Source: Clostridia bacterium (GTDB taxonomy: Bacteria > Bacillota > Clostridia > Oscillospirales > Acutalibacteraceae). From it: a DNA stretch of 46,897 nt. The stretch spans positions 1-46,897 of the forward strand of contig JAFWVC010000095.1 of assembly GCA_017518415.1 (NCBI GenBank), in the 5' to 3' direction. Of the stretch, positions 38,639-46,897 are shown in pieces; positions within the stretch are counted from its first letter, which is position 1, and every line of letters begins with the position of its first letter. A model generated the notes under the pieces. That model was not told the origin of the DNA and searched no databases. It was given only the letters and a program-made list of their open reading frames with translations. Position numbers and translations under genes: made by a program.

Positions 38639-39553
38639 TCAATCCAACCGGTTGATATCCTGCGTTTTGCCGCCTTTCTCCCGCAGATAGCGGCTCATCG
38701 AAATGGCGCTGCCGAGCGCGCCGATGAGCACGCCCGCCGCCAGGAAGCCGGCCAGCAGTACGATCCATACCGAGGAAAAAGGCACCAGCTTGAAGCTTTC
38801 AAAGTCGAACAGCTCCGAAAGGCGCGTATAGATAAAATACAGCAGCCCGTACGAGGCGCCGCCGGATACCAGCCCGAGCACGATGCCCTCGATGATGAAC
38901 GGCATGCGCACGAAGCCGTTGGTCGCCCCGACCGACTTCATGATATAAATCTCCAGCCGGCGGCTGTACACCGTCAGCTTGATGGTGTTGACGATGATGA
39001 ACAGCGACACGACCAGCAACAGCACGATCATCCATCCGCCGACCGCCAACACCACGCTGCGCAGATTGGTCAGCGTTACGGCAATGTCCCTGCTGGAGCT
39101 GATCTCGCTGATACCGTCCAGTTTCTCAATCTGCGGGACGGTCACGTCGAACCGGGACAGATCGCTCAGCGTTACGATAAAGGTGTCCGGCATGGGGTTG
39201 TTCTCCCCCAACAGTTCCTGATACAACGCGTCCGACAGTTCCTCTTTATACCGTTCGAGCACCTCGTCCCGGCTCATGAACTGCACCTGCTCGACGTTCA
39301 CGATATTCTCAATGCGCGTTTGCAACTGCTGCAACTGCTCGGCCGAGCACCCCTCCTGCGCGTAGGCGAGGACTTTGTTCTGCGCATACACTTTACGGAA
39401 GGCGCTGTCGATATTTTCGAACACCAGATACGCCCCGCCGGTGATCAGCAGGCACGAAACCAGTACGCCGATGGAGGCCAGCGACATGAAACGGTTCTGC
39501 CACAAACTGCGCAGCCCCTCTTTGACCAGATAGCGAAAACTACTCAGCCGCAT
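38639..39553 (-). CDS. ftsX: Cell division ABC transporter permease FtsX
   Basis: The 304-residue protein has the FtsX topology: a first membrane segment at about 22-45 (FMSLASIGVLVSCLLITGGAY), a large extracellular domain of about 110 residues, then three membrane segments. The conserved VNTIKLTVYSRRLEIYIMKSVGATNGFVRMPFIIEG block is the cytoplasmic/coupling region. With FtsE it transmits ATP hydrolysis to a cell-wall hydrolase, here the adjacent M23 protein. The ATG at 39553 lies inside the end of ftsE (14-base overlap), so the two are translationally coupled. Confidence 0.96.
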   Translation of the reverse strand: MRLSSFRYLVKEGLRSLWQNRFMSLASIGVLVSCLLITGGAYLVFENIDSAFRKVYAQNKVLAYAQEGCSAEQLQQLQTRIENIVNVEQVQFMSRDEVLERYKEELSDALYQELLGENNPMPDTFIVTLSDLSRFDVTVPQIEKLDGISEISSSRDIAVTLTNLRSVVLAVGGWMIVLLLVVSLFIIVNTIKLTVYSRRLEIYIMKSVGATNGFVRMPFIIEGIVLGLVSGGASYGLLYFIYTRLSELFDFESFKLVPFSSVWIVLLAGFLAAGVLIGALGSAISMSRYLREKGGKTQDINRLD

Positions 39554-40229
39554 ACGGCACCTCCAGACTGACGCTGTCGGATACGACCGCACCGTCCTTG
39601 ATCTCGATCACGCGGCGCTGGAACCGGCGAACCAGATCCCGCTCGTGCGTGACCATCAGGATCGTGGTGCCGCGGCGGTTGATCTCATTGAGCAGCTCGA
39701 CGATTTCATAAGACATCTCCGGGTCGATATTCCCGGTCGGCTCATCGGCGATGATCAGCGCCGGGTTGTTGACCAGCGCACGGGCCAGACCGACGCGCTG
39801 CTGTTCCCCGCCGGACAGCTCCCGCGGGTGGCTTTTGGCCTTGTCCTGCAAACCGACCAAACCCAATATGTACGGTACGCGGGAGCGTATGTCCCGCCGG
39901 GAGGCGCCGATGACCCGCATGGCGAACGCCACGTTTTCGTACACCGTCATGGTGTCGATCAGGCGGAAGTCCTGAAACACCACGCCCATAGTACGGCGGT
40001 AATACGGTACCTGCTTGCGCTTGAGTTTGGAAAGCTTGAAATCGTTGACGATGACCTCGCCGCCGGTGGGCAGTTCCTCCCGCATGATCAGCTTGAGGAA
40101 GGTGCTTTTGCCGGCGCCGGAGGCGCCCACGATAAACACAAACTCGCCTTTATCGATACGGATGTTTACGTCCTGCAGCGCTTTGACGCCGGTGTCGTAA
40201 ATCTTGTATACGTTCTTGAACTCGATCAA
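39540..40229 (-). CDS. ftsE: Cell division ATP-binding protein FtsE
   Basis: The 229-residue ABC ATPase has Walker A GASGAGKST (35-43), Q-loop VVFQDFRL, signature LSGGEQQRV (138-146), Walker B LIIADEPTG and switch His in MVTHE. MGVVFQDFRLID and the QQRVGLARALVNNP text are characteristic of FtsE. The start is TTG, with AAAGGAG about 12 bases upstream, an arrangement that would keep expression low. It opens the ftsE-ftsX-M23-S41 cluster. Confidence 0.96.
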   Translation of the reverse strand: MIEFKNVYKIYDTGVKALQDVNIRIDKGEFVFIVGASGAGKSTFLKLIMREELPTGGEVIVNDFKLSKLKRKQVPYYRRTMGVVFQDFRLIDTMTVYENVAFAMRVIGASRRDIRSRVPYILGLVGLQDKAKSHPRELSGGEQQRVGLARALVNNPALIIADEPTGNIDPEMSYEIVELLNEINRRGTTILMVTHERDLVRRFQRRVIEIKDGAVVSDSVSLEVPYAAE

Positions 40230-40255
40230 AACGGATACACGCTCCTTTTACGCGG

Positions 40256-40288
40256 AAAGTACCGGACATTGCCAACGCCCGGTACTTT
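40256..40288. repeat. Inverted repeat between the PucR-type gene and ftsE
   Basis: AAAGTACCGG (40256-40265) and CCGGTACTTT (40279-40288) form a 10-bp stem with a 13-base loop. A T-run exists only on the plus strand, which has no gene ending here. On the transcribed strand it may be an attenuator or RNA-stability element rather than a full stop. Confidence 0.55.
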
Positions 40289-40302
40289 TTGGGGTCATAC
40301 CG

Positions 40303-41388
40303 TCAATATTTTACCGGATTACTGGTCAGATATTTTTTCACCATCAGCGCCACCTTGAAGACGATCGCGTCGTCAAACTCGCGCAGGTCCAGACCGGTCA
40401 GCCGTTTGATCTTCTCGAGACGGTACACCAGCGTGTTGCGGTGCACAAACAGCTTACGCGACGTTTCGGACACGTTGAGGTTGTTCTCAAAGAACTTCTG
40501 GATGGTGAACAGCGTCTCCTGATCGAGCGACTCGATGCTGCCCTTGATGAACACCTCGCGCAGGAACATCTCGCACAGGGTGGTGGGCAGCTGATAGATC
40601 AGCCGGGCGATCCCCAGATGATCATAGCGGACGATGGCGTTCTCCTTATCGAACACCTTGCCGACCTCCAGCGCCATCTGCGCCTCCTTAAACGAGCGGG
40701 CCAGATCCCGCACGCTCTCGACCACCGTGCCGATACCTACGACCGCCTGGGTGTAGAACTCGCTGCTGAGCGTGTCCACGATCGAGCGGCCGAGTTTTTC
40801 GAAGTCCTGCATCTGTACGCCGGAGCGCACCTCTTTGACCAGGGCGATATCGTTCTCATTGATATTGATAACGTAGTCCTTGCTCTTGTCCGGGAACAGG
40901 TTCTGTATCACGTCGTACGCGGACACATCGCTGTTGCTCTTCACGCGGATGAGGAACACCACGCGCGACACGTCGCCGTTGAAGCGCAGCTCGCGCGATT
41001 TGAGATAAATATCGCCCGGCAAAATGTTGTCCAGAATCACGTTCTTGACAAAATTGCTGCGGTCATACTTCTCATCGTAATACTGCTTGATGCTCGACAA
41101 AGAGATGGAAAGCAGCGCGGCGTACTTCTGCGCCAGGTCGTCCTCCCCTTCGACGAACAGCAGATACTCGCTGCGCGGACGGGAAGCAAAGGCCTGCAGG
41201 ACGCACCCTGCTTTGATTTGCGGCTCCGCTACGGTAAAGGTTTCAGAGGTGATCTCGGGGAAGGTCTCCCCGATCCGGCCGAGATCGCTGCATGCGATGA
41301 TCTGCAGACTTTCATCGATCACACCGATGGTACGATCGATCGCATCCCGCATTTGGTGAACGACGCCCTGAAATAATCTGTTGGACAT
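40303..41388 (-). CDS. PucR/CdaR-type transcriptional regulator
   Basis: The 361-residue protein has an N-terminal sensory part with no clear membrane segment and a central GGDEF-like fold region typical of CdaR proteins. A C-terminal PucR helix-turn-helix follows: NNLNVSETSRKLFVHRNTLVYRLEKIKRLTGLDLREF-type text at about 315-355. Family members respond to sugar diacids, purines or other small ligands. The ATG at 41388 follows AGAGGTAAC. It lies 73 bases ahead of ftsE in the same direction with a hairpin between, so it may be co-transcribed with or control the division cluster. Confidence 0.88.
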   Translation of the reverse strand: MSNRLFQGVVHQMRDAIDRTIGVIDESLQIIACSDLGRIGETFPEITSETFTVAEPQIKAGCVLQAFASRPRSEYLLFVEGEDDLAQKYAALLSISLSSIKQYYDEKYDRSNFVKNVILDNILPGDIYLKSRELRFNGDVSRVVFLIRVKSNSDVSAYDVIQNLFPDKSKDYVININENDIALVKEVRSGVQMQDFEKLGRSIVDTLSSEFYTQAVVGIGTVVESVRDLARSFKEAQMALEVGKVFDKENAIVRYDHLGIARLIYQLPTTLCEMFLREVFIKGSIESLDQETLFTIQKFFENNLNVSETSRKLFVHRNTLVYRLEKIKRLTGLDLREFDDAIVFKVALMVKKYLTSNPVKY

Positions 41389-41451
41389 GCTTGTTACCTC
41401 TTTCTTTGCTTTACAATACCCCAACTAATAAAAAAATCAGTACATAAAGAC

Positions 41452-41480
41452 ATTATAAACGAAAAATTTTATTTTGACAA
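41452..41480 (-). promoter_or_regulatory. Sigma-A promoter of the PucR-type gene and ftsEX cluster
   Basis: On the minus strand TTGTCA (41475-41480) and TATAAT (41452-41457) are 17 bases apart, about 64 bases ahead of the regulator. No separate ftsE promoter is evident. Confidence 0.7.
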
Positions 41481-41529
41481 GAGCCGACAAAAAAATATTT
41501 GTATATTTTGCCTAAATCGGTCGGCCGGA

Positions 41530-42045
41530 TCAGGCGGAAAAACCGCACGCCGCCGCCAGACGGAGAAACGCCTCCACCGCCTGCCGGTACCACTGCTGCC
41601 CCCGAAGGGCCAGCGCCGCATCCTCCGCACGGCCGCAAAGGGAAGCGAAGGTGGCGCCGACGCCGCCGTCTCCCCCGTCTTCCCGGATACGGAAAAGGTA
41701 AAAGGAATAATCCTCCGTTTGGCACTGCACGTCATAAAACGCAGGATCCAGCCGGGACAGTTCAGCGTCAAAAGCGCCCTTGGCCGCCTGCAGCAGCACC
41801 TCGGAGCCAAGCACCTTTTCCGCCGTCTGCATGGCGGCAAACGCCACCAGCTGGCGCCGGTCGGTATCCCATTCGGCGTCATGCGAGGCGATGGTCTGCT
41901 CCGCCATCAGGCGGCCGAACCGCTCCGCCTTGTCCCAGTTGCCCGTTTGCTTCTGGCAAAGCGTTTCCTGCGCGGCGGCGTCCTCCGGCTCGGTTTGCTC
42001 CGGTTCCTGCCCGGCGATCTTCATATCCTTATCGTCTTCCAGCAT
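41530..42045 (-). CDS. Acidic protein of unknown function, TSCPD-linked
   Basis: I do not recognise a family for this 171-residue protein. The first 35 residues are acidic and disordered-looking (EDDKDMKIAGQEPEQTEPED). The rest is mostly helical, with GRLMAEQTIASHDAEWD and QLVAFAAMQTAEKVLGSEVLLQAAKGAF, ending in small hydrophobic residues. There is no signal peptide or membrane segment. It starts one base after the TSCPD gene stop and its Shine-Dalgarno lies inside that gene, so the two are made together. Possibly a soluble partner or chaperone of the TSCPD protein. Confidence 0.75.
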   Translation of the reverse strand: MLEDDKDMKIAGQEPEQTEPEDAAAQETLCQKQTGNWDKAERFGRLMAEQTIASHDAEWDTDRRQLVAFAAMQTAEKVLGSEVLLQAAKGAFDAELSRLDPAFYDVQCQTEDYSFYLFRIREDGGDGGVGATFASLCGRAEDAALALRGQQWYRQAVEAFLRLAAACGFSA

Positions 42046-42046
42046 G

Positions 42047-42307
42047 TCATCTCTTCCCTTCTGCTTGCGCAAGAGCCTGTTCGATTGCCCGGGCCAGCTG
42101 ATCCGGGCAGGATGTATCCTTAAACCCGCAGCGGATGCCTTTGAGTTTGGCGGCTGCTTCGGCCGCCGGCTGCCCTTCCAGCAGCGCGGAAAGCCCCTGC
42201 GTGTTGCCGCTGCACCCGCCTTCAAACTCGACGCGCCGCAGCATCCCGTCCTGAATGTCGAACCGGATCATACGGGAACACGTCCCCTTCGTGCGATATT
42301 GATACAT
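42047..42307 (-). CDS. TSCPD domain-containing protein (TIGR03905-like)
   Basis: The 86-residue protein is a stand-alone TSCPD domain: GTCSRMIRFDIQDGMLRRVEFEGGCSGNT near the N-terminus and the name-giving DTSCPDQLARAI near the C-terminus. The same domain occurs at the C-terminus of class II (vitamin B12-dependent) ribonucleotide reductases. Cysteines at C9, C32, C59 and C66 could bind a metal or act in redox. The start has AAAGGGGC upstream. It heads a two-gene unit divergent from groESL. Confidence 0.88.
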   Translation of the reverse strand: MYQYRTKGTCSRMIRFDIQDGMLRRVEFEGGCSGNTQGLSALLEGQPAAEAAAKLKGIRCGFKDTSCPDQLARAIEQALAQAEGKR

Positions 42308-42347
42308 GGCGGCGCCCCTTTTCTTTGTAAAACTATCCATTTAGGCC

Positions 42348-42376
42348 AGTATACACAATTCCGGCGGGAATTGCAA
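42348..42376 (-). promoter_or_regulatory. Sigma-A promoter of the TSCPD gene with internal palindrome
   Basis: On the minus strand TTGCAA (42371-42376) and TATACT (42348-42353) are 17 bases apart. The spacer contains CAATTCC-GGCG-GGAATTG (42356-42373), a perfect 7-bp inverted repeat overlapping the -35 box and placed where a repressor would block polymerase. Confidence 0.65.
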
Positions 42377-42437
42377 GGTGCGGTGCCGGAAAAATGTTAA
42401 AAGATTGTAAAGAAATCCCGTTTTTTCATTTTTCCTC

Positions 42438-42465
42438 TTGATTTTTTCTGAAATCCGGCTACAAT
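42438..42465 (+). promoter_or_regulatory. Sigma-A promoter of groESL
   Basis: TTGATT (42438-42443) and TACAAT (42460-42465) are 16 bases apart, with CIRCE beginning six bases downstream at the expected start of transcription. Confidence 0.8.
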
Positions 42466-42470
42466 ATATT

Positions 42471-42497
42471 TTAGCACTCGGGGTTTTTGAGTGCTAA
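42471..42497 (+). promoter_or_regulatory. CIRCE element (HrcA operator)
   Basis: TTAGCACTC (42471-42479), nine bases, GAGTGCTAA (42489-42497): an exact match to the CIRCE consensus. HrcA is expected to repress groESL here and be released on heat shock. hrcA itself is not in the window. Confidence 0.97.
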
Positions 42498-42509
42498 ATC
42501 CAAAAATAA

Positions 42510-44464
<1,955 letters not shown>

Positions 44465-44483
44465 TTCTCTCCCCTCGTTACGC

Positions 44484-44513
44484 AAGGGCCTGCCCGCGGG
44501 CAGGCCCTTTTTT
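44484..44513 (+). terminator. Intrinsic terminator of groESL
   Basis: AAGGGCCTGCCCG is followed by its exact complement and six Ts. The -35 box of the next promoter begins directly after it. Confidence 0.9.
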
Positions 44514-44514
44514 G

Positions 44515-44543
44515 TTGACTTTGTTCCCCTGCCGTGGTATACT
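44515..44543 (+). promoter_or_regulatory. Sigma-A promoter of the cobalamin-riboswitch operon
   Basis: TTGACT (44515-44520) and TATACT (44538-44543) are 17 bases apart, so transcription should begin about 18 bases before the aptamer. Confidence 0.75.
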
Positions 44544-44567
44544 GGGAATGACCTTGAAAACCGAATC

Positions 44568-44678
44568 CTTTGTGCGGTTCCGCCGTCGGCGGATCAGAGG
44601 GAAGTCCGGTGCAAATCCGGCGCAACTGTCATTACCGTGAGGGCGTTTGCCCGCAGCCGGAATACTTGCCGCACAAAG
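44568..44678 (+). ncRNA. Cobalamin (adenosylcobalamin-type) riboswitch aptamer
   Basis: The closing stem P1 is CTTTGTGCGG (44568-44577) with CCGCACAAAG (44669-44678). Between them are the conserved core GGAAGTCCGGTGCAAATCCG (44600-44619 region), GCGCAACTGT, and the B12 box AGCCGGAATACTTGCCGCAC (44655-44674). This set is diagnostic of the cobalamin riboswitch. It is followed by a long alternative stem (GGACAAG 44698-44704 with CTTGTCC 44744-44750) and a terminator, indicating B12-repressed transcription of the downstream genes. Confidence 0.95.
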
Positions 44679-44766
44679 ATACTGGTGAACCGTTTTTGGA
44701 CAAGAAAAAGGGCAGCCGATCCCAACCGGGAGGGTTCTGTGCCCTTGTCCGGTCTGGTTCGTTGTG

Positions 44767-44802
44767 CCCGCCTGCCGGAAACGGTCGGCGGGTTTTTATT
44801 TT
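44767..44802 (+). terminator. Riboswitch expression-platform terminator
   Basis: CCCGCCTGCCG (44767-44777) and CGGTCGGCGGG (44782-44792) form a hairpin with a GAAA loop and two mismatches, then TTTTTATTTT. It ends 19 bases before the first start codon, so bound cobalamin should stop transcription here. Confidence 0.85.
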
Positions 44803-44820
44803 GAGATCACGAAGGGGGCG

Positions 44821-45105
44821 ATGGATATCTCTTATACGCGGGAGCAATGCATCCTGCTGCTGCGGGAAAAGCAGCAGCAACTGGCGCAGCAGGGCCTGTC
44901 CCGGTTGCCGCAACGGGCGGATTTTTCCGAGGAGCAGGTTGTCGCCTGCAAAGCCTTTTTGGGGCCCTGGCCCCGGGCGCTGGAAGCCGCCGGCTGCAAA
45001 CCGCCGCGCACCGACGACCGCTTGCAGCGCAACCGGGAAAAACGCATCCGGGCCAAACGGCGGCGGCGGGAAACAGAAAAAGAAAATAAAAATGAAAGAG
45101 GCTGA
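44821..45105 (+). CDS. Small HNH-repeat (homing-endonuclease-associated repeat) protein
   Basis: The 94-residue protein holds one unit like the homing endonuclease-associated repeat (PF18780-type): an N-terminal helix, LSRLPQRADFSEEQVVACKAFLGPWPRALEAAGCKPP, where the family shows GrxPtxxDf...FGSWxxALexAGL. The C-terminal 30 residues are very basic (KRIRAKRRRRE). Such repeats are thought to be DNA-binding helix pairs; there is no nuclease domain. It is the first gene behind the cobalamin riboswitch, six bases ahead of the secreted protein gene, with AAGGGGGCG before the ATG. Its role in a B12 operon is not known to me. Regulation or a passenger gene are both possible. Confidence 0.75.
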   Translation: MDISYTREQCILLLREKQQQLAQQGLSRLPQRADFSEEQVVACKAFLGPWPRALEAAGCKPPRTDDRLQRNREKRIRAKRRRRETEKENKNERG

Positions 45106-45110
45106 CTGAC

Positions 45111-45893
45111 ATGAAAAAAGGGATTGTTTTGACCATCGTACTGGCGCTGGTATGCCTGCTCGTGCTGCCGGGTGCGGCGCAGCAGACGACCGTTTACGTG
45201 ACCATCGTCGACCAGACCGGTACGCCGGTCCTGGCGCGGCAGGCAGTCGCGATCAGCGATTTTGACGAGGATGGCGCTTTGACCGTGGCCGACGCGCTGT
45301 ATGCGGCGCATGAGCAGTTTTACACGGGCGGCGCGGCGGCCGGGTACGCTGTGCAGGACGACGCGACTTACGGCCTGAGCCTGAAAAAACTTTGGGGCAA
45401 CGATAACGGCAGCTTCGGCTACTACTGCAACCATGCCTCCTGCTGGAACCTGAGCGATACGGTACAGGACGGCGACACGGTCTGTGCCTTTTCGTATGTG
45501 GACCTGACGAATTACTCCGATCTGTATACCTTCTTTGATCAGGCAGAGATGACCTCTGCGGCCGGCGAAACAGCTGAACTGACCCTGATGGCCGCCGGTT
45601 TTGACGCGGACTGGAACTCGATTACCTTCCCCGTCGCCGGCGCTGAAATCACCGTCGACGGCGTGCGGACCGGCCGCGTGACGGACGAAAACGGCCATGT
45701 GACGCTGACATTTACCGAGGGCGCCCACATGGTAAGCGCTGTGTCCGATACGCAGGTGCTCGTGCCCCCCGTATGTCTGGCACAGGCGACCGCCGCGCAG
45801 ACGGATACCGGCGCCACCGCGGCGCTGACCGTAGCCGGCCTGATCGCCGCGGCCTCCGTTGCGGTATTGTATAAAACCCGCCGTGAAAAATAA
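45111..45893 (+). CDS. Secreted, membrane-anchored DUF4430-like protein, cobalamin-regulated
   Basis: The 260-residue protein has a signal peptide (to about 23). Its first domain (about 26-150) has DEDGALTVADALYAAHEQFY, LKKLWG, FGYYCNHASCWNLSD and VQDGDTVCAFSY. This text resembles DUF4430, the fold of the small C-terminal domain of transcobalamin and intrinsic factor: a V-x-DAL helix, a GYxxN strand, then DGD-x-V-x-x-F-x-Y. A second beta-domain (about 165-225, ITVDGVRTGRVTDENGHVTLTF) follows, then a C-terminal membrane helix with a short basic tail. The start follows GAGG at nine bases. It is under the cobalamin riboswitch and overlaps the next gene, so a role in binding extracellular cobalamin is plausible. 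That role is inference. Confidence 0.78.
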   Translation: MKKGIVLTIVLALVCLLVLPGAAQQTTVYVTIVDQTGTPVLARQAVAISDFDEDGALTVADALYAAHEQFYTGGAAAGYAVQDDATYGLSLKKLWGNDNGSFGYYCNHASCWNLSDTVQDGDTVCAFSYVDLTNYSDLYTFFDQAEMTSAAGETAELTLMAAGFDADWNSITFPVAGAEITVDGVRTGRVTDENGHVTLTFTEGAHMVSAVSDTQVLVPPVCLAQATAAQTDTGATAALTVAGLIAAASVAVLYKTRREK

Positions 45894-46897
45894 CGTACGG
45901 CGGCTGGCCGGCTTTTTACTGGCACTATGCGCCTTTTGGAGCCCGGCCGGCGGCGTTGCCGCCGTACAGCAGAGCACCGCGCTGATCGACGCTTTATGCG
46001 CCGCCGACGGGGCGGCCGGCCCGCAGGAATGGATGGACGGCGTGCTGGCCGCTCATCCTGTCAACGGCCGGGAGTGGTTCATCTTCTCGCTGCGGGCGGC
46101 GGAAAAGCCGTACGATTTTTCCGCCTATGCGGCGGCATTGCAGCCGGCGATCGCCGCCGACGGGGCGGCCGGGGCGGTCACCCGGCAAAAATACGCGCTG
46201 CTGCGCCTGGCCTGCGGCGAGCGGGACGTGCCCGTCCCGCCGGACAGCGTCAGCGACCGCACCGTCATGAGCTTGATCTACGGCCTGCATCTGCTGCATA
46301 ACGGATGCCCGTACCGGCAAACGGCGGCGGAAGTGGCCCGCAGCCTGTTGGCCCTGCAAAAGCAGGACGGCGGCTGGGCCGTGATGGGCAACTACGGCGA
46401 CGTCGACGTGACCGCCATGGCGATCCAGGCGCTGGCGCCGCTGTACCGGGAATCCGCAGTCCGCGAGGCCGTCGACCGGGCGCTGGCTTTACTGGCGGCC
46501 AAACAGCTGGACGACGGCACCTTCAAAAGTTTCGGCGCTGCCAACGCGGAAAGCACCGCGCAGGTCATCCTGGCACTCGCGGCGCTCGGACGGGATCCGC
46601 TGACTGAACCGGATTTCTGCAAGAAGAAGGATCTGCTGAGCGCGCTGCTCTCTTTTCAGCTGCCGGGCGGCCTGTTCGCACACGTACAGGGGGGCGAAGT
46701 TTCCGTTTCCGCCTGCGCGCAGGCGCTCATGGCGTTCACGGCGCTGGAACGGCTGCAAGCAGGCCGGAACGGCAATTTGTATCTGTTTGAGAAGGAACCG
46801 GCCGGCCCCGGGACGAGTACTTCGGCCGACGCGGGCATGACCGCGCCCTCCGGCCCCGGTACGGGCACGGCCGCCGTGCCGGCGGAAAACGGCGCCC
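45883..46897 (+). CDS. Secreted alpha/alpha-toroid protein, transcobalamin/intrinsic-factor N-domain-like (partial)
   Basis: The start is GTG (GTGAAAAATAA overlaps the previous stop by 11 bases) and the frame is open to the window end: 338 codons, 3' end missing. A signal peptide (to about 27, VAA) is followed by repeated helix pairs of the prenyltransferase/squalene-cyclase type: LALQKQDGGWAVMGNYGDVDVTAMAIQALAPL, AAKQLDDGTFKSFG..NAESTAQVILALAALG, and LSFQLPGGLFAHVQGGEVSVSACAQALMAF. The same six-hairpin toroid forms the N-domain of eukaryotic transcobalamin. The part from about 305 on is a Gly/Thr/Pro/Ala linker, probably leading to a further domain or anchor. It lacks the acidic DxDD-type cyclase motif, so a cobalamin-binding rather than cyclase role fits the riboswitch context. 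Confidence 0.8.
   Translation, partial: MKNNVRRLAGFLLALCAFWSPAGGVAAVQQSTALIDALCAADGAAGPQEWMDGVLAAHPVNGREWFIFSLRAAEKPYDFSAYAAALQPAIAADGAAGAVTRQKYALLRLACGERDVPVPPDSVSDRTVMSLIYGLHLLHNGCPYRQTAAEVARSLLALQKQDGGWAVMGNYGDVDVTAMAIQALAPLYRESAVREAVDRALALLAAKQLDDGTFKSFGAANAESTAQVILALAALGRDPLTEPDFCKKKDLLSALLSFQLPGGLFAHVQGGEVSVSACAQALMAFTALERLQAGRNGNLYLFEKEPAGPGTSTSADAGMTAPSGPGTGTAAVPAENGA

Noticed and set aside
36365..39571. A rightward open frame of more than 1000 codons opposite ftsX, the M23 gene and the S41 gene
   Set aside because: It has no ribosome site and no family-like text, and is the codon-bias shadow of three well-recognised genes on the other strand.
40256..40288. A terminator separating the PucR-type gene from ftsE
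   Set aside because: A hairpin exists but lacks a T-run on the transcribed strand, so it was kept only as an inverted repeat.

Overview
The window reads as a chromosomal segment of a GC-rich, strictly anaerobic Firmicute, most likely a gut member of the Clostridia (Oscillospiraceae/Ruminococcaceae-like). The grounds are a trimeric NAD-linked [FeFe] hydrogenase (hydCBA), CIRCE-controlled groESL, ftsEX with a PcsB/EnvC-like hydrolase, a GGGtGRT/IscU-like pair, many lipoproteins, Shine-Dalgarno sites of the AGGAGG type, and sigma-A promoters close to consensus. The assignment rests on gene families and style only; no 16S rRNA is present.

Layout. Bases 1-638 hold a fragment of a large phage- or ICE-type protein that stops abruptly against the 3' end of a U32 peptidase gene. 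This is either an assembly join or a recombination boundary. From 5819 leftwards runs a tightly overlapping six-gene operon: thyX, tmk, a DJ-1 gene, 5-formyl-THF cyclo-ligase, mltG and U32. It links dTMP and folate metabolism with cell-wall synthesis. Next come an orphan precorrin-2 dehydrogenase-like gene, a 45-aa N/Q/K-rich protein, an ATP-grasp/CDF transporter pair and tlyA. Bases 9989-15513 are an accessory locus: a LacI regulator, a membrane-anchored surface protein and two beta-helix lipoproteins. It is followed by a cysteine synthase, a four-tRNA operon (Gly-Arg-His-Gln) and a divergent SIS / archaeal-type TIM / YjbQ cluster.

The centre (19707-27408) is energy and redox metabolism: hydCBA, then ybaK, xpt, and the two-gene IscU-like/GGGtGRT module. 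From 27414 to 35976 there is an envelope-flavoured stretch (FAD oxidoreductase, SGNH/CE2-like esterase, SH3 lipoprotein, PAP2 protein, an unknown lipoprotein, an EamA permease) interrupted by prs and hflX. Bases 36044-41480 are the ftsE-ftsX-M23-S41 division/wall-hydrolysis cluster behind a PucR-type regulator. The S41 member has lost its catalytic serine. A TSCPD-domain gene and a partner precede groES-groEL.

The right end (44515-46897) is the most interesting part. A complete cobalamin riboswitch with an intrinsic terminator heads an operon coding for a small HNH-repeat protein, a secreted membrane-anchored protein with a DUF4430-like (transcobalamin C-domain-like) region, and a secreted alpha/alpha-toroid protein resembling the N-domain of transcobalamin/intrinsic factor. 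The last gene runs off the window. Together they look like a split, B12-regulated extracellular cobalamin-capture system. Most genes are housekeeping; the accessory candidates are listed separately as findings.
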